From: Berberis thunbergii
Taxonomy: Eukaryota; Streptophyta; Magnoliopsida; Ranunculales; Berberidaceae
Length of the DNA: 64,000 bases
NCBI GenBank assembly: GCA_003290165.1
Contig: QNQO01002087.1
Location: forward strand, 96,854-160,853
Direction of reading: 5' to 3'
Below are positions 1 through 11,788 of this stretch, one piece after another; the first letter of the stretch is position 1, and the number at the start of each line of letters is the position of its first letter. The notes beneath the pieces are model-generated. The model was not told the DNA's origin. It did no database searches and saw only the letters and a list, made by a program, of their open reading frames with translations. Position numbers and translations under genes: made by a program.

Positions 1-502
1 ATACAATCCATTCCATTTACTGTCATCAATCCAGAATTACAATTACAAGTTCTTCAGTCTATAATTTTTCTTCATTGCCTGTATTGCATCATTGTCAGTA
101 TAACTGCATTGGCTTAACACCGTGACAAAAAAAAATAAAAAAATTTGCCACGGCTTAAAACCATGGCTAATTATTGCAACGACTAAAAACCGTGGCCATA
201 CCTTGCCACAGCTTATAACCGTGGCTAGTACTGGCCACGGCTTAAAACCGTTGCTAAAACTATTGCAACGGCTTAGAACCGTGGCCATAACTTGCAACAG
301 TTTTAAGCCGTGGCTAAGATTTTTGCAACGGTTTATAACCGTGGCTAAATCATCAACTGTCCTTGAGATAAAATCGTTGCTAATATTTTTGCCACGGTTT
401 TTAGCCGTTACTGGGGATTTAGCGACGCCTGTACAACCCACGGCTCTAAGCCGTTACCCCCACGGTTTAAAACCGATGCTAATGGGTATTTTTGGTGTAG
501 TG
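1..502. mobile_element. CACTA element, one terminal part (runs off left edge)
   Basis: The segment ends with GGTGTAGTG at 502, the inverted form of the CACTACACC start typical of plant CACTA (En/Spm) transposons. About 110-480 is filled with short subterminal repeats of the form gccacggNTTaaaNccgtggc, each nearly palindromic, in both orientations. Read inward from 502 the sequence resembles the left end of the large element at 9729 (attagca...cggtt, then ggcgtcgc), so this is the same terminus type facing the opposite way. The rest lies outside the window. Open frames here are translations of the repeats, not genes. Confidence 0.85.
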
Positions 503-1002
503 TTAACACTGGATTGTATATATAGATAAGAGTTTAATAGTCTACTTGGAGATGTGTGTTAACTGAATCTAAACTATTGTGACAATTGAAACATGAGATG
601 AAGTATGCCAAAGATGAACTATTATTCATTACTATATACTTTAATATTGTCATCAAATTTAGAGGGTTGTTGGATAGAGCCAACGAGTATGTGAGGTGAT
701 GAAATAAGAAATCATAATGAATTTCTTTTAAGTAGGTGCAATTTGGTTTCCAAACAAAAACAAGAAATAAAAATTTGTTTAGAGTTTTGACGTTGATATT
801 TTGTTTAATCTGAAAAATGCATGTTTTGATGTTATTATTATTTTTTTTTAAAGTTATCATTTTATGTTATGTTTGAAGACACTATTATATTTTTGCTATA
901 AAATAGTCCTAAATATTAAAACTAAATGAGAAATAGCCCAAAATAGAGTTGTTTCTGATGTATGTTATTCGTGACAGTAATTTTGCAGAAAACTAGCCTA
1001 CC
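503..1002. other. AT-rich spacer, no feature recognised
   Basis: AT-rich sequence between the CACTA terminus and the hAT-like element. Only short chance open frames are present, and I see no motif or repeat that identifies it. Confidence 0.5.
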
Positions 1003-1214
1003 AGTTTAACATAGGGCAAGACAGGTCCGGTTGATCAACCTGATTCGTCAAATCCAAGGACCGGACCGAATTTTCAAAAATTGCATTTCCAAGGACTGAG
1101 CCCAGATCAATGAGACCGGTTAACCGGGGTCCCGTATAACCGAGAATTCGGGCCGGTCCGGGCCGGTTCTCGGGCTTAGGTGGTGGCGAGGAAGTGAGGG
1201 AGATGAAGAGGGAG

Positions 1215-1452
1215 GAGGGGTTCAAACATGAAATCCATCTCAAGTTCTTCAAGTGACATGAATCCTCCTGCTCTAAGTGCAACACCTCCTTCATCAAGGA
1301 ATTTCAACCAACTACATCTTGATAGCGTCATCTCAACTAATTTGGGTAGCAACAAACTGGGGAGGCTCATTCCATTGTAGACTTTAACAACAAACCGTCT
1401 TAAATTTGGGAGAGGTTGGAGGCCTTTCATTACCTTTAACTGTCTGTTTGTG
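1215..1452 (-). pseudogene. NLR-type leucine-rich-repeat fragment
   Basis: Minus-strand translation gives LPNLRRFVVKVYNGMSLPS followed by LLPKLVEMTLSRCSWLKFL and a later MSLEELEM. This is the spacing of LRRs in plant CC-NBS-LRR disease-resistance proteins, in which a 'LPSLL..LPKLVEM.L..C' segment is common. Only about 70 residues are present, with no NB-ARC domain, no start context and no continuation on either side. The piece lies wholly inside the hAT-like element, so it is best read as a captured exon fragment. Family assignment is from recognised LRR spacing only; a non-NLR LRR protein is possible. Confidence 0.5.
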
Positions 1453-1596
1453 CCCTGCAACTGTCCATATCTCGATCTTCATCTTCATCATAGATATTCC
1501 AACTATAGCACACCAACTCCAGGGAGCAAAAATTTCTTATTGCAACCAATTGGCCTCTTTAGCATCCATTGTATTTCTCACCTTCTGAGTGTTTCT

Positions 1597-1680
1597 AGCT
1601 GTGAAGAAGAAAAGAATGAGAAAGGACAGAGTGACTCCAGCTGTGAAGAAGAAAAGAATGAGAAAGGACAGAGTGACAGA
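1597..1680 (+). repeat. 42-bp direct duplication, two copies
   Basis: The sequence beginning agctgtgaagaagaaaag is repeated at 1597 and 1639, nearly perfectly, inside the hAT-like element. It is a recent local tandem duplication. Confidence 0.85.
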
Positions 1681-2160
1681 CCCAAGAACTTCGTTTGTAA
1701 AATTCAATATGTTTATATGGCATATTGACCATCAAATTAAAATGTTCAATGGATTAAGGGACTGAAACTGTGTAGAGAATTAATTAGAAATAAATTTTTT
1801 ATTATTTAATCTGTTGGTGAAAGTGACACCACTCTCTCAAATCAAATATGACTTGTTTATTTTGTCTTTGAAAATAACCTCAAATCAACACTTTTGACTT
1901 AAAAAGTAACACTTTTCAATTTTGAGTTTCTCTTACAAAATTCAATATAGTTTTTTAATTTTTAAAACACTCAGGCTGGCCCAGGTACTTGTCGGGTTCT
2001 AGAAATAGGAACTAAGGACCGTACCAAAAATTTTGGGCCGGGCCGGCCTTTGGATCGAAATTAAATTATCAGCAAAAATAACCGGACCGGATCGGCCCGC
2101 TCGGTCCGGTTATCGGTTCGGGCCGGGCTTTCGGTCTTGAATGCCCACCACTAGTTTAAC

Positions 2161-5100
2161 TGAATTGACTTGCGAAAAAACTCACTGAAAACTAACCGAA
2201 TTATGATTGGTATGTTGTTAATCGATGAATAACTTGATTGAACTGAAACGAGCTCTTCAATTTTCCGTATATTTGTTTGTTATTATTTCATATATATCAA
2301 GGTTGTACTTTTTAACAACATGCAAATTCTGCTTCAAAGAATGTCAAAATTTTAAATATCTACCTATAATCAATAGGCTTTTAGAAAACATTAATTCTTC
2401 CGTCCACTTTTTCAACCACATGCCTAAATAAACTTTATAGAAAAATTAGTGATTTTCAAATAAACAAAGTTTCATTAGTTCAACAACAACACAATACACC
2501 GTATGCTATATAGAATAACAGTGGAGAAAATAAGTGGTTTTTTATTAATACGTATTCTACAGGTGGTAGAGGTAATGTATTTATTTAGGGAGCACAAGTA
2601 AAACCCTAAATTAGTTTATATACGTCCCACTCTCTAACGTGAGCATCCATATGCTAAACAATATTCCTAACACCTCCCTTAGATATCCACATAGTAAGTC
2701 CATTGTCTTATTAAAACCTTATTAGAAAACTGCAATAGAATAAAACATGTGTGACAGAAGAAAAAACGAGTACAATCTTAATGATTTATATATGTTTGGA
2801 CGCGTTTAATGTTACTTCGTTAAAACCTTGTCAAAAAAATCCAATTGGAAAAACTTGATCGAAGGAAAGAGTACAACACGTTAAGTCTTTTCAAAATGCA
2901 TACAAGTACACGATGATGAAAACTCTCCCTGAAGTCATCAAATCTGATCATGAATATTCACTCTTCAAAATAAGTCTTGGACGTTGAGTGAAAACATCTT
3001 TGTAAATAAATCTGTTGGATCATTAAATAATTAAATCTTTAGGACGCCAGTATCGAATAAGAACACATAAGAAAAATGATTTGTTTCGTCATCCTTGACA
3101 AATTATATTCAATCACTATTTTCTTAGATTAAGTATATCCAATTACAAGATATTCATCTTTGTCGCCCCATTAAAACCTTGCAAAGGAAAATCCAGTAAA
3201 AAAAATCAAAGCTAAGGAAAAAGAGTAAAGTGTTTTTCAGAACAACATATAATGGACAAGCTTAATACTACCTCATTAAAACATTGATTAGAAAATCCAA
3301 TTAGAGAAAACCTAATAGAAGGAAAAAGAGTACATCACACCTAACTTTAATCTTCACATACTTCATGATATTAGCATGCTTCAGGATGCTCTTAGTATTA
3401 GTATTTGAAGAGTATAATGCATTCACATTCAATATTTAAAATTTAGAATACTAGCATACTTCTAGATGCTCTCTATCATCAAAACATAACTTCACTTGGA
3501 TAAATGTTGTACTCGAACAAAATATTTAGAGACATTGCTTGTTCATTGCTAGATCGAATTTGTTTGACTTTAATCTGACAATTATGTTAAGATTCATGTT
3601 GAAAACATAAGTGTGTCTTGATTTGCCTTGATGAATCGTCATTCCATTGACAATTCGTACATTCAAATTTCACTTTATTGTCCAATGATTCGTGACCTTA
3701 GTAATCAGTCGGACACACCATAATGAATGAATCTCCATATAATCGGTAAATTTCCAGTAATACAACATGAACTTACATAATTAACTTAGTAAAAGTAAGT
3801 AAATGAAACTAATGAATAAAACAATATTAGTAGTCTCACAAAATATATGCTATATTCTATTCTACTGTCAATCAACTAAAAAAAGAATGTTATAATAGAT
3901 TTCATAATGACAATGAACCAATATGGAATAAACATGGTACTTTAGGACCAATGGTTTATTCACCTTTAGGTTGATATAGATCAATATTAACATCAAAAGT
4001 ATACATCAATATGATAAGTAACTTTACCAATAAAGTTCTACATGACCTTTTAGTATGTATCTTCGCATAGGGATCGATACCCTACTAATACCTCACTTGA
4101 TCTACAAGACGAGATTAAACTTTATTGTAAAGTCTTTTATTTCAAATTTACCCTCAAATTATTAACATCTTTCTTAAGCTCAAACTCTTCTGGATAATGG
4201 ATGAGACTATGTAGATGCTGCTACCACGACAAATCCATTCAGAGATTTTCTTAAACGCCTTTTAGACAACTATTCATTCACCATAATCTTTTGAATTGTT
4301 CTAAACCTCTTCTGGAGTACAATTAAGTATGTATTCTTTGTGTTTACTTCATGCGAAACAAGTCCTTTAAAGACCTATATGTCTAAGTTCAAACATAAAA
4401 TATATTTATAATTAATAACGAGGTTTCTACAGGAACCTTTTTATCATAAAATTGCGTATTTGCAATTTTCTTATTCATACTTTTGGAAATCATCTTGTTG
4501 AAACCTTTAGGGTTTATATACTTTTGTGTTGGTACTATAGGTCCAAACATACCACGTTTTTCAAGAAAACTCAATATTACTTAAATTCATGTTTTGATTT
4601 CGCCAATCAACATTATTAAGGTAAGGTGGCTTATAACGTTATTTTTATCATTTCCTTTTTGATATTTCAATAGCTACTACTAGCAGTAAATATGTCATTG
4701 ATGACCATTTTATTTTATTTTCACATTTCTCTTGAGTATGTATATTGAAATCCCAATTATCAGTGTCTCTTCAAGGGCATTCTTAGTCACTTCATGAGCA
4801 TGCATTTTATTTAACACTAACTTCTTCTAGGGTTTCATAGAAAATGGATTTTTAATTAATAATCTCTTCTAGAACATTTTATAGAACGTTTTCTGGAGCT
4901 TTGTATATAACTTCTCCTGGGGCACAAATTTTCAATGATCTTCCTCTTCTTTAAAGTTAAACATTTGGACCTATAAGGTTGTCACGTTTCTGGCATGCAT
5001 ACCAATTTATTTGATGTAATATTCGATTTTGGTCCTATAGGGATACAAAATCAGACATTATCATTCATAGCTAACATATGTGATTTTATAAACTGCATAT

Positions 5101-5464
5101 AGTGTATCATGAACTAATTTACAATTTCTTGTAAATAAAATATTTTCTCAAAATTACATTGGGAATATTTATGATATAATGAGACATAGTGGAAGTATTC
5201 CACAAAAAATCACTTCATTAATGAGGAACAAGTTATTTTTATAGAACTGAGTGTTCTTCAGGAACATTTTTTTCTTCAGGTACAAGTCATTCTTTAGGAA
5301 TAAGTCGTTCGTTATTCTCCCAACGGCCAAAGTATTGTCTCATCAAATTGACAATGCATAGACCTAACAGCAAATATGTTACATATTAATAGATCTCAAA
5401 CGTTACGAAAAATTTATCTTATCAAATCTCATTAGCAAAACAGTATAGATGGTAAAAAATTCTC
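2161..5464. other. AT-rich decayed repeat sequence, no gene
   Basis: Over 3 kb of AT-rich sequence without a convincing reading frame. The style (ttaaaaccttg, aaggaaaaagagtaca) resembles LTR regions of old plant Ty1-copia elements. No LTR pair, primer-binding site or pol motif could be recognised, so the class is a guess. Confidence 0.35.
2707..3338. repeat. Four diverged copies of a ~65-bp motif
   Basis: Diverged repeats with the pattern ttaaaaccttg...aaaatcca...aaggaaaaagagtac occur at about 2707, 2818, 3171 and 3273. Their irregular spacing and divergence suggest an old LTR or its promoter-type repeats rather than a satellite. Confidence 0.5.
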
Positions 5465-5467
5465 TTA

Positions 5468-6325
5468 GGGTGTATTTGATTTTATGGTATTTTTCAAGGG
5501 AAAAAAACTTTTACTCAAAAAATATATTTACAACTGTTTGATTTTGATTTGGGAGAGTGAAAAAAAGTTTCGCATGTTACGTGGTTTCCCACTTCAAATG
5601 GAAAACTTTACATAGAAAAAAAATTACAGCACATTTTTTCTGCTTCTTCTTAATCCCATTTCTCTCACTCAACCTCAAACATCTTCGGACTTCACCTTCA
5701 CCATCGCTGCGATTTCATTCTCTCAATTGAAGAACTTCTCTCTCACTCGATGAGAAGGTCTGTGGTGGCGGAGAAAGGGTTGCCTAATGGGGATAAAGCT
5801 ACGTCTCTCGTTCCTGTGTGTTGTTGTTGGTCGAACCAATGAGAGATGGTGGGGAAGACAAATTTTTGTTGGGGGTTTCATGTTTTTGTGTTTAGTTTTG
5901 GGCTTTGGGTTGAGTTGTTTAAATCTGTAGGTTTGTCAGCGTGGTTAAATGAGCTTTAAGATGACTTGGTTTTGTTTAAATGGGCTAGACTGGATATAAA
6001 TTATTAATGTATAGTGCATGACATAAAATTAGTGTTGTGTACATGGCATGGTAATAGTAAGTTTGGTTTGTATGTTTTATGTATTTTTGTGTTTTCTAGT
6101 TTTCATGGGTAAATGTTTCTACTTTGTTTATATGGCGTACGTTTGGTTTATTGATATAATGAAAAATTATGTCTAAAGCAAATTCATCATTGAAAAAGAT
6201 TTCGCAATTAAATAGTGGAGAATTAGGTAACATTTTTTTTTCTTTAAAGCAGAAAAATTCTCCACGAAGTTTTTCCTGGTAATGTTTGTTTACAAAATTT
6301 TTTTCCAAAAAAATCAATCACACCC
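5468..6325. mobile_element. Tourist-like (PIF/Harbinger) MITE
   Basis: The terminal inverted repeats are GGGTGTATTTGATT at the left and, read inward, GGGTGTGATTGATT at the right. They are flanked by the 3-bp duplication TTA at 5465-5467 and 6326-6328. TTA plus GGGTGT termini is the signature of Tourist-like elements mobilised by PIF/Harbinger transposases. At 858 bp it is long for a MITE. The middle has a GC-richer stretch (about 5640-5830) of unrecognised origin. No transposase frame. Confidence 0.7.
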
Positions 6326-6328
6326 TTA

Positions 6329-7884
6329 AATTAATTATTTATTTAAGTAATCTAGCAAAAACAAAATCACAATTATCTTCTAGCTTCAGGCTCATGCTAT
6401 CATTGAGCTTCTGGATCAATTAGTGAAGCTTTCAGCTTATAATTCTAATGAGATAGCGACGCATTTGTCTAATGTAAGATTTTGGCTTCTAATATTTAAA
6501 ACGATACATAAAAAATTATTTGTTACTCTTATTTTAAATTCATCTATACTTATTCATGTATATATCATTAAAAGACAACAAAGTATTACCCTCATTAATA
6601 AAGGTTAAGAATGTCGGCCGTATGTTATTATTTCAAATTCTCGAATGGCGCAAGGAGCGTGGAATAACGAAATGCATGTTAAATGCACTTATAATGGCAA
6701 CTGCTGGAATTAACACATTCTGAATAAATAGGACCCTTCAATGATTTGTGTAAATCAGCTATGGTAGACACTATGTATATCCTAGTATAAAGAAAATATT
6801 TCTGAATTTGCTTATAAAGTGAGTTATAGTAATATTAATTAGATATATATTTTCCTTATAATTTAATATTAGCGATCTATACGGTTTAACCAAGAAAAAA
6901 TAAAAATATGATTCAACTAATGAATAAATCATATACAAAAAACAATAACAACGAAAATGTACCTGAAAATCAATAAAAAGTAACCATTTAATTTTCTTGT
7001 TCAAAGTTGAGAGTACTGACCAGTTAAGTTCTAGAGTAAGGTTGAGAGTACCAACTAATTGATCTTCTAGACCAAGACAAATAGTTCACTTAATTTGATT
7101 GGCATCAACCATCAATAAAGTATCCTGGAGCAATTATAAATAAAGAGCTAGTAATAGCAATCACATCTATTAAAATTATAACAAATCAAAACTTTCAATT
7201 AATTGAGAAAAAGAAAGATGAAAGATGTCTTCTAGATAAATATAAAATTTTGTACCTTCTAGTGATACAATTTAATAATTCAGTCATGAATGGTATAGGA
7301 TCCTAACTTCAAGCAAAATTAGAAAACAAATTATATAATGTCGACGATCTTCGTACAAATGGTAGTAAATATGCACCTCAGACCATGACCATAAATTCCA
7401 CATGTGCTTAGGCACAAATTGTAAAAATCTTTTGAACTGGTTTACTATTTATCAAAACTGCAAATATGATTTGATGTTTATCATGCATGACAATTATTCA
7501 AAATTCAATATCCCGTGTCAAATCTCGGGTACTAACTAGTGTCAAACTTTCACTTCTCATAATACGTACTATTGCATGTTTCGATAGCAATAATGAAATT
7601 TAATAATGCGAATAACGTATCATATTCATCTATGAATAAAGTGCTCAGAACTTCAAGTTCTAGCATGTGAAAACTCAATTTTCATAAAAAGGAAAGAAAA
7701 AGGATATAAGATGGCATTCAGATAAAATTAAAATTCCCTAAAAAGAAATAAGTATTATTTCAAATTCAACGGTGAAAAAAAAAAAAAAAACCCTTATAGC
7801 TTTACTTAGAAATTAAATGAACTTCTAAGAAAATTAAATTAAATGAATTTCTAAGTGGAGAATTTACAATATGGTGAACTTCGG
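6329..7884. other. AT-rich spacer, nothing recognised
   Basis: AT-rich sequence with scattered short frames and an A-run near 7776-7791. No terminal repeats, coding motif or RNA gene found by reading. Confidence 0.45.
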
Positions 7885-7889
7885 AAACC

Positions 7890-7962
7890 TTTTTTTTTTT
7901 GAAAAGCGAGTTTTTATAGGATCCCATAACCTATCAACACATATCAAAGCTACCATTTAATA
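7890..7962 (-). mobile_element. Truncated SINE 3' end
   Basis: A T-run followed by gaaaagcgagtttttatagg and atccca matches the tail of the SINE at 8225 (T-run, gaatgcgagcagggtttttatagg, atccta). The tRNA-like head is missing, so this is a 5'-truncated or decayed minus-strand copy. Confidence 0.5.
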
Positions 7963-8224
7963 ATGCAACAAAAATACTGTCTTGAGGTTGATAAAGAAAA
8001 ATATATCCATTAAACCAACATTTAGAAAATCGAAGACATCTAATGTTCTTTTACCAATATTAATTCTTTTACTGTATGGAACATGTATCAAGCCATTATG
8101 TGGTATATGATGTCAATATGTGATGACAATTAAAGGTCTAAATGTAGAACCTGATAAAATCTTACTCATGAGTTGGCCTATTCAATTGAAAATATATGTC
8201 CAAAATTTGTCCAAGCACAAATAA

Positions 8225-8399
8225 TTTTTTTTTTTTAGGGAATGCGAGCAGGGTTTTTATAGGATCCTATAATTCATTATTAAATAACAGAACTGGTCAA
8301 CACATCATAAACTGATAAAGATGTCGCAAGCTAGGTTCGAACTCAAAACCAAGTAATACCATCTACCAAGCTCCAACGGTTGAGCTATCATGCCATTGG
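8225..8399 (-). mobile_element. tRNA-derived SINE
   Basis: On the minus strand the head carries a box A-like TAGCTCAACCGTTGG and, about 40 bp on, a box B-like GAGTTCGAACC, the internal RNA polymerase III promoter of tRNA-derived SINEs. The 3' end is an A-run (T-run at 8225-8236 on the plus strand). The duplication CAAATAA flanks it at 8218-8224 and 8400-8406. About 175 bp, non-coding. The spacing and the poly-A end argue against a real tRNA gene. Confidence 0.75.
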
Positions 8400-8818
8400 C
8401 AAATAAAAAAACTCTAAGGAGTCAAATTGGCATGGTTTTATTAAATAGCAACTTACATTTAGTTAAACATATTTATGATGGGATAATTGAATAAAGGGAT
8501 AATATTGACTCAATCAACAAAAGGAAAAAGTATACCAATGATAGCAAGTATCGTACCATGGATGGGTTAATGGTATTCGAGCCCTAAAAAATCATGCAAA
8601 TCATGTCATTTATAAAAGAAAGTTGTGGATTGCATGACATTAAAATAAGATTTTCTGAGGTCAAGAAAACTAAATACCCAATAGTAAAAGTACAAATTTC
8701 ATATTATAATTCAAGAATTCATTCATGCTTTTATTTGTTATCACAATTTTCCTATTTAATTTGTGCATTATAATAAAATTTTCAATAATAGAAAATTAAT
8801 GAAACTAGTCTGGTGATA

Positions 8819-8925
8819 TTTTTTTTTTAAGGCAAGCGTACTGTTGGTGGGTATAAAACCTAAGACGTGGAGTCTAAACTACCACAATCTTAATCAACTA
8901 ATCAAGTTATCATTGGCAATCCAAG
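8819..8925 (-). mobile_element. Degenerate SINE copy
   Basis: The arrangement matches the SINE at 8225: T-run, aaggcaagcgtac, then a tRNA-like head ending ccaatg. Read on the minus strand, box A (TAACTTGATTAGTTG) is recognisable and box B is decayed. Clear target duplications were not found. Confidence 0.45.
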
Positions 8926-9134
8926 TAGGTGACATATGCTACCTAGCATATGCAGTCCTAAAATATGAATATCATATGAAACTCTGACAAATAGAAGAAA
9001 CCATCCTTAATAATTGAGTCATTGAGTTCACTAATTTATTTCAGTTTATCCTAACAAAATATAACATAGTGGGGTATTTATTTACTAGAAACCCATATTC
9101 AAGCATTGTTAGGATTTATATTCGAGAAGAGCAG

Positions 9135-9310
9135 TTCTAAATGGCGAGGAAATGAGCGAGGAAACCAGCGAGGGGAGTGAGGTGGAGAGGGGGGAACCGT
9201 TCATCCCCTCGGAATGTGCGCCGTTGTTTTTTGCGCACGCATCCCAAGGGGGGTGAACGGTTCCCCCCTCTCCACCTCACTCCCCTCGCTGGTTTCCTCG
9301 CCATTTAGAA
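9135..9310. repeat. Long near-perfect inverted repeat (fold-back hairpin)
   Basis: The arm starting TTCTAAATGGCGAGGAAA at 9135 returns inverted, ending at 9310, with arms of roughly 75 bp and one 12-bp extra piece in the left arm. The loop around 9220-9235 is flanked by GCGC. It is much GC-richer than its surroundings. It could be a fold-back MITE or a hairpin-RNA locus. No target duplication is certain. Confidence 0.8.
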
Positions 9311-9537
9311 TTTCTGATTAGAGAAAATCAAAGCAAAAACCTACACATTAAATATTGCATCGACATACCCAAAACCAATGTTATTTATATATCGAATGCC
9401 AAGCCCAATATTTATTTGGAAGGATACTTTTGCATACATTTTTACACTATTCCCCGAGATATGTGCTTAGGTCTCCTCCATTAAATATCTACATAAACAA
9501 TTTTGAGTGACTCTTGCAAGCCTGAGCCCAGCTGCCT

Positions 9538-9655
9538 GGTTTGCTGCCTTGGGGGGCGAAAACACACTTTTGCCCCCCTCTTTAAACACCTTTTTCCAAA
9601 AAGTGGTTAAAGAGGGGGGCAAAAGTGTACATTTGCCCCCACCTAGGCAGCAACC
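9538..9655. repeat. Second long inverted repeat
   Basis: GGTTTGCTGCCT at the left returns as AGGCAGCAACC at the right. Inner arms contain GGGGGGC...TTTTGCCCCCCTC and its inverse, around a short loop near 9590. The two arms cover nearly the whole 118 bp with a few mismatches. Non-coding; probably a fold-back element. It lies 74 bp left of the CACTA terminus. Confidence 0.75.
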
Positions 9656-9749
9656 TCGCCCCTTTCCCAGGTCAGCTAGAATTGGGGAACAATCTTTGAC
9701 ACTGTCTTATGGGCGCTATCTGGCTTGTCACTACACCAAAAACCCCCAT

Positions 9750-10365
9750 TAGCAACGGTTCTGTACCGTGGGCGTAACCCATGGCCACGGCTAAGAGCCG
9801 TTGGCTACAGAGGCGTCGCGAAATTTGTTGCAATGGCTATAAACCGTTGCTAAACATTGTAGCAACGGTTTTATGTTTGAGTAGGGGTGGTGATTTTCAG
9901 CATTTAGCCACGGTTTTCAACCGTTGCAAAAACAATAGCTACGGTTTGTAGCCGTGGCAAAAATAGCCACGGTTTTAAGCCGTGACAAGGTGTAGATATT
10001 AGCAACGGTTTTAAACCGTGGCTAAGAAGGTAGCAACGGTTTTTAGCCGTGGCTAACCCTGGCCACGGTTTTAAGCCGTGACAAGGTGTAGATATTAGCA
10101 ACGGTTTTAAACCGTGGCTAACAAGGTAGCAACGGTTTTAGCCGTGGCTAACCCTGGCCACGGTTTTAAGCCGTGACAAGATGAAGATATTAGCAACGGT
10201 TTTAAACCGTGGCTAACTATTGCAACGGTTTTTAGCCGTGGCTAACCCTGGCCACGGTTTTAAGCCGTGGCTAAACAGTGAGGAATAAACCGTGGCAAAC
10301 GTGATAGCAACGGTTTTTAGCCGTTGCAATAGTTAGCCATGGTTTAAAACCGTGGCAAAAAAAAT
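9750..10365. repeat. Left subterminal repeat array of the CACTA element
   Basis: About 20 copies of a ~24-bp unit such as TAGCAACGGTTTTTAGCCG or GCCACGGTTTTAAGCCGTG, many arranged as inverted pairs, with a longer-period duplication around 9960-10260. In En/Spm and related elements such subterminal motifs are transposase-binding sites; that role is inferred here. The open frame on the minus strand (9904-10101) is a translation of the repeats. Confidence 0.85.
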
Positions 10366-10652
10366 TTTAATTTTTTTTTTTTTTTTTTGCTATCAAATGA
10401 CTAAAAGCATAAGCATCCAAATTTTAGTAAAACCAATACCTAATCAAATAGACAATGGGATTATTGAATTGATGGGTTTTAATTCCTCAATAAGTAAGAA
10501 AGAGCATTGTTATATATACAACCTCAAAAATGAGTCTATACAAGAATGCCAATCCAATATACATATAACAGTTTCAAGACTCCACAACTAAAAAATGCCA
10601 GTTATGCAGAACTCGATTGAACATAACAAAATTACAGGGCGTCACAAGTAAC
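10366..10652. other. T-run and AT-rich spacer
   Basis: A ~19-base T-run (about 10370-10388) followed by AT-rich sequence with one short open frame (10352-10591, plus) that I do not recognise. No homology or motif seen. Confidence 0.4.
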
Positions 10653-11788
10653 CTTAAGCTTGATGTTCTCCTTCTCTAGGGTTGCAATCACTCCTTTTAA
10701 AATTTCAGCACTTTCAACTTCTTGCTCTTCATCATTCCTTCTAGTCAACTCTAATTGCAGTCGCTTTATTTCTAATATCTTTTCATTCAATTCATTTTGT
10801 AAAGCTGTCATCTCTGCCACAGACTTCTGCCCCTAAAGACATAAAAATCTTAGAACTTAGAAAGAATTCTACCGAAAGGCACATGGTAAACACGAAGATG
10901 GTCAATAATCAACAGACACAAAGATAAACACACATAATTATCATAAATAACTATTCATTAATATTATCCATTCACCAAGGGTACATGGGGAACCATGCAA
11001 GTGAGGGGGAAGGTAAGAGAGAGGGGACATATAGCCTCTTGTTTTAAGGTAATGAACATCAAATTTCCTATTGTTTAGTTCTTGGGTTTTATATTTCCAG
11101 ATTGAACTACCAAACAGTTAAGTCAACTAGACAAACACAATCAAACCTTTGTATCAAAGACTCTTCACTTCCACAAGAAATATATAAACAATAACAACCA
11201 AAATATAAGCTTTGTAGCCAGGACAAGTACTCCACGCTTAAGGGGAAAAAAATATGAATCTTATGACTTATGAATATATGGCAATATAGAAAATGATCAA
11301 TTTAAAAATGACTAACAAAATGAAGTTTATAAAAGTGAAAATATTGCACCCTCAATTTGGTTGGTAATTTGGTTAACATGTCTGACATGCCATACGGCCC
11401 ATACCCAAGTTCGTCACTGACATGTATTTGCCAGTGTTACATAGAAGAATTACACCAAAGCGTATTTTGATCAAGATTCATAAGGGTTCCCTTTCAATAA
11501 GTCAATCTTTCAACTAATTGACTGAGTATAAATGTACCTAGGACAGATATGCATAAAACATCAGGTAGCCAATGATCAAGGGTCATTTAGTGAAACATAA
11601 AAACATGGTAATAGACTGTAATCAACAAAAAAAAAAAACCCTGGAAAGGTGCCAGCGTGGACTACATTATGCATCTCATCAACAATAAATTAGTTAAGTT
11701 CTAGAAATTGAAGTAAAACTTACTGTATCCTTGCTCAACTTTAAAATATGGACTTCCTTCTGAAGGTCTTCATTTAGTTTGTGTTCCT
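10653..11788 (-). pseudogene. Captured coiled-coil gene fragment, two exons
   Basis: Two splice-bounded exons on the minus strand: 11788-11724 (EEHKLNEDLQKEVHILKL) and 10832-10653 (starting GQKSVAEMTALQNELNEK, with LKGVIATLEKENIKLK near the end). The AG acceptor and GT donor dinucleotides are present at both exons, and the exons join in frame (...KDT/GQK...). The heptad-rich, charged sequence is a coiled coil, in style like the stalk of plant kinesins, but I cannot name the parent gene. It is the most downstream captured piece before the left terminus. No start codon or motor domain is present. Confidence 0.55.

Larger units (their letters stand above)
1011..2152. mobile_element. hAT-like non-autonomous element with captured sequence
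   Basis: An 8-bp direct repeat AGTTTAAC lies at 1003-1010 and 2153-2160, the duplication length of hAT transposons. The right end reads inward as AGTGGTGGGCATTCAAGACC. The left end ATAGGGCAAGACAGG matches it after a short deletion. Both subterminal zones (about 1018-1170 and 1970-2140) are rich in ccgg/ccggacc motifs, unlike the AT-rich flanks. No transposase is seen. The centre carries an LRR-coding piece on the minus strand and a duplicated 42-bp unit. Confidence 0.6.

Noticed and set aside
2161..5464. A full Ty1-copia element
   Set aside because: Only repeat style suggests it. No LTR pair, primer-binding site, polypurine tract or pol motif could be found by reading.
8330..8399. tRNA-like box A and box B
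   Set aside because: Box spacing, poly-A tail and flanking duplication identify a SINE. No cloverleaf with matching acceptor stem is apparent.
9750..10360. Regularly spaced ~24-bp repeats resembling a CRISPR array
   Set aside because: Spacers are not unique, the repeats occur in both orientations and diverge, and they sit inside CACTA ends in a plant genome: subterminal transposon repeats.
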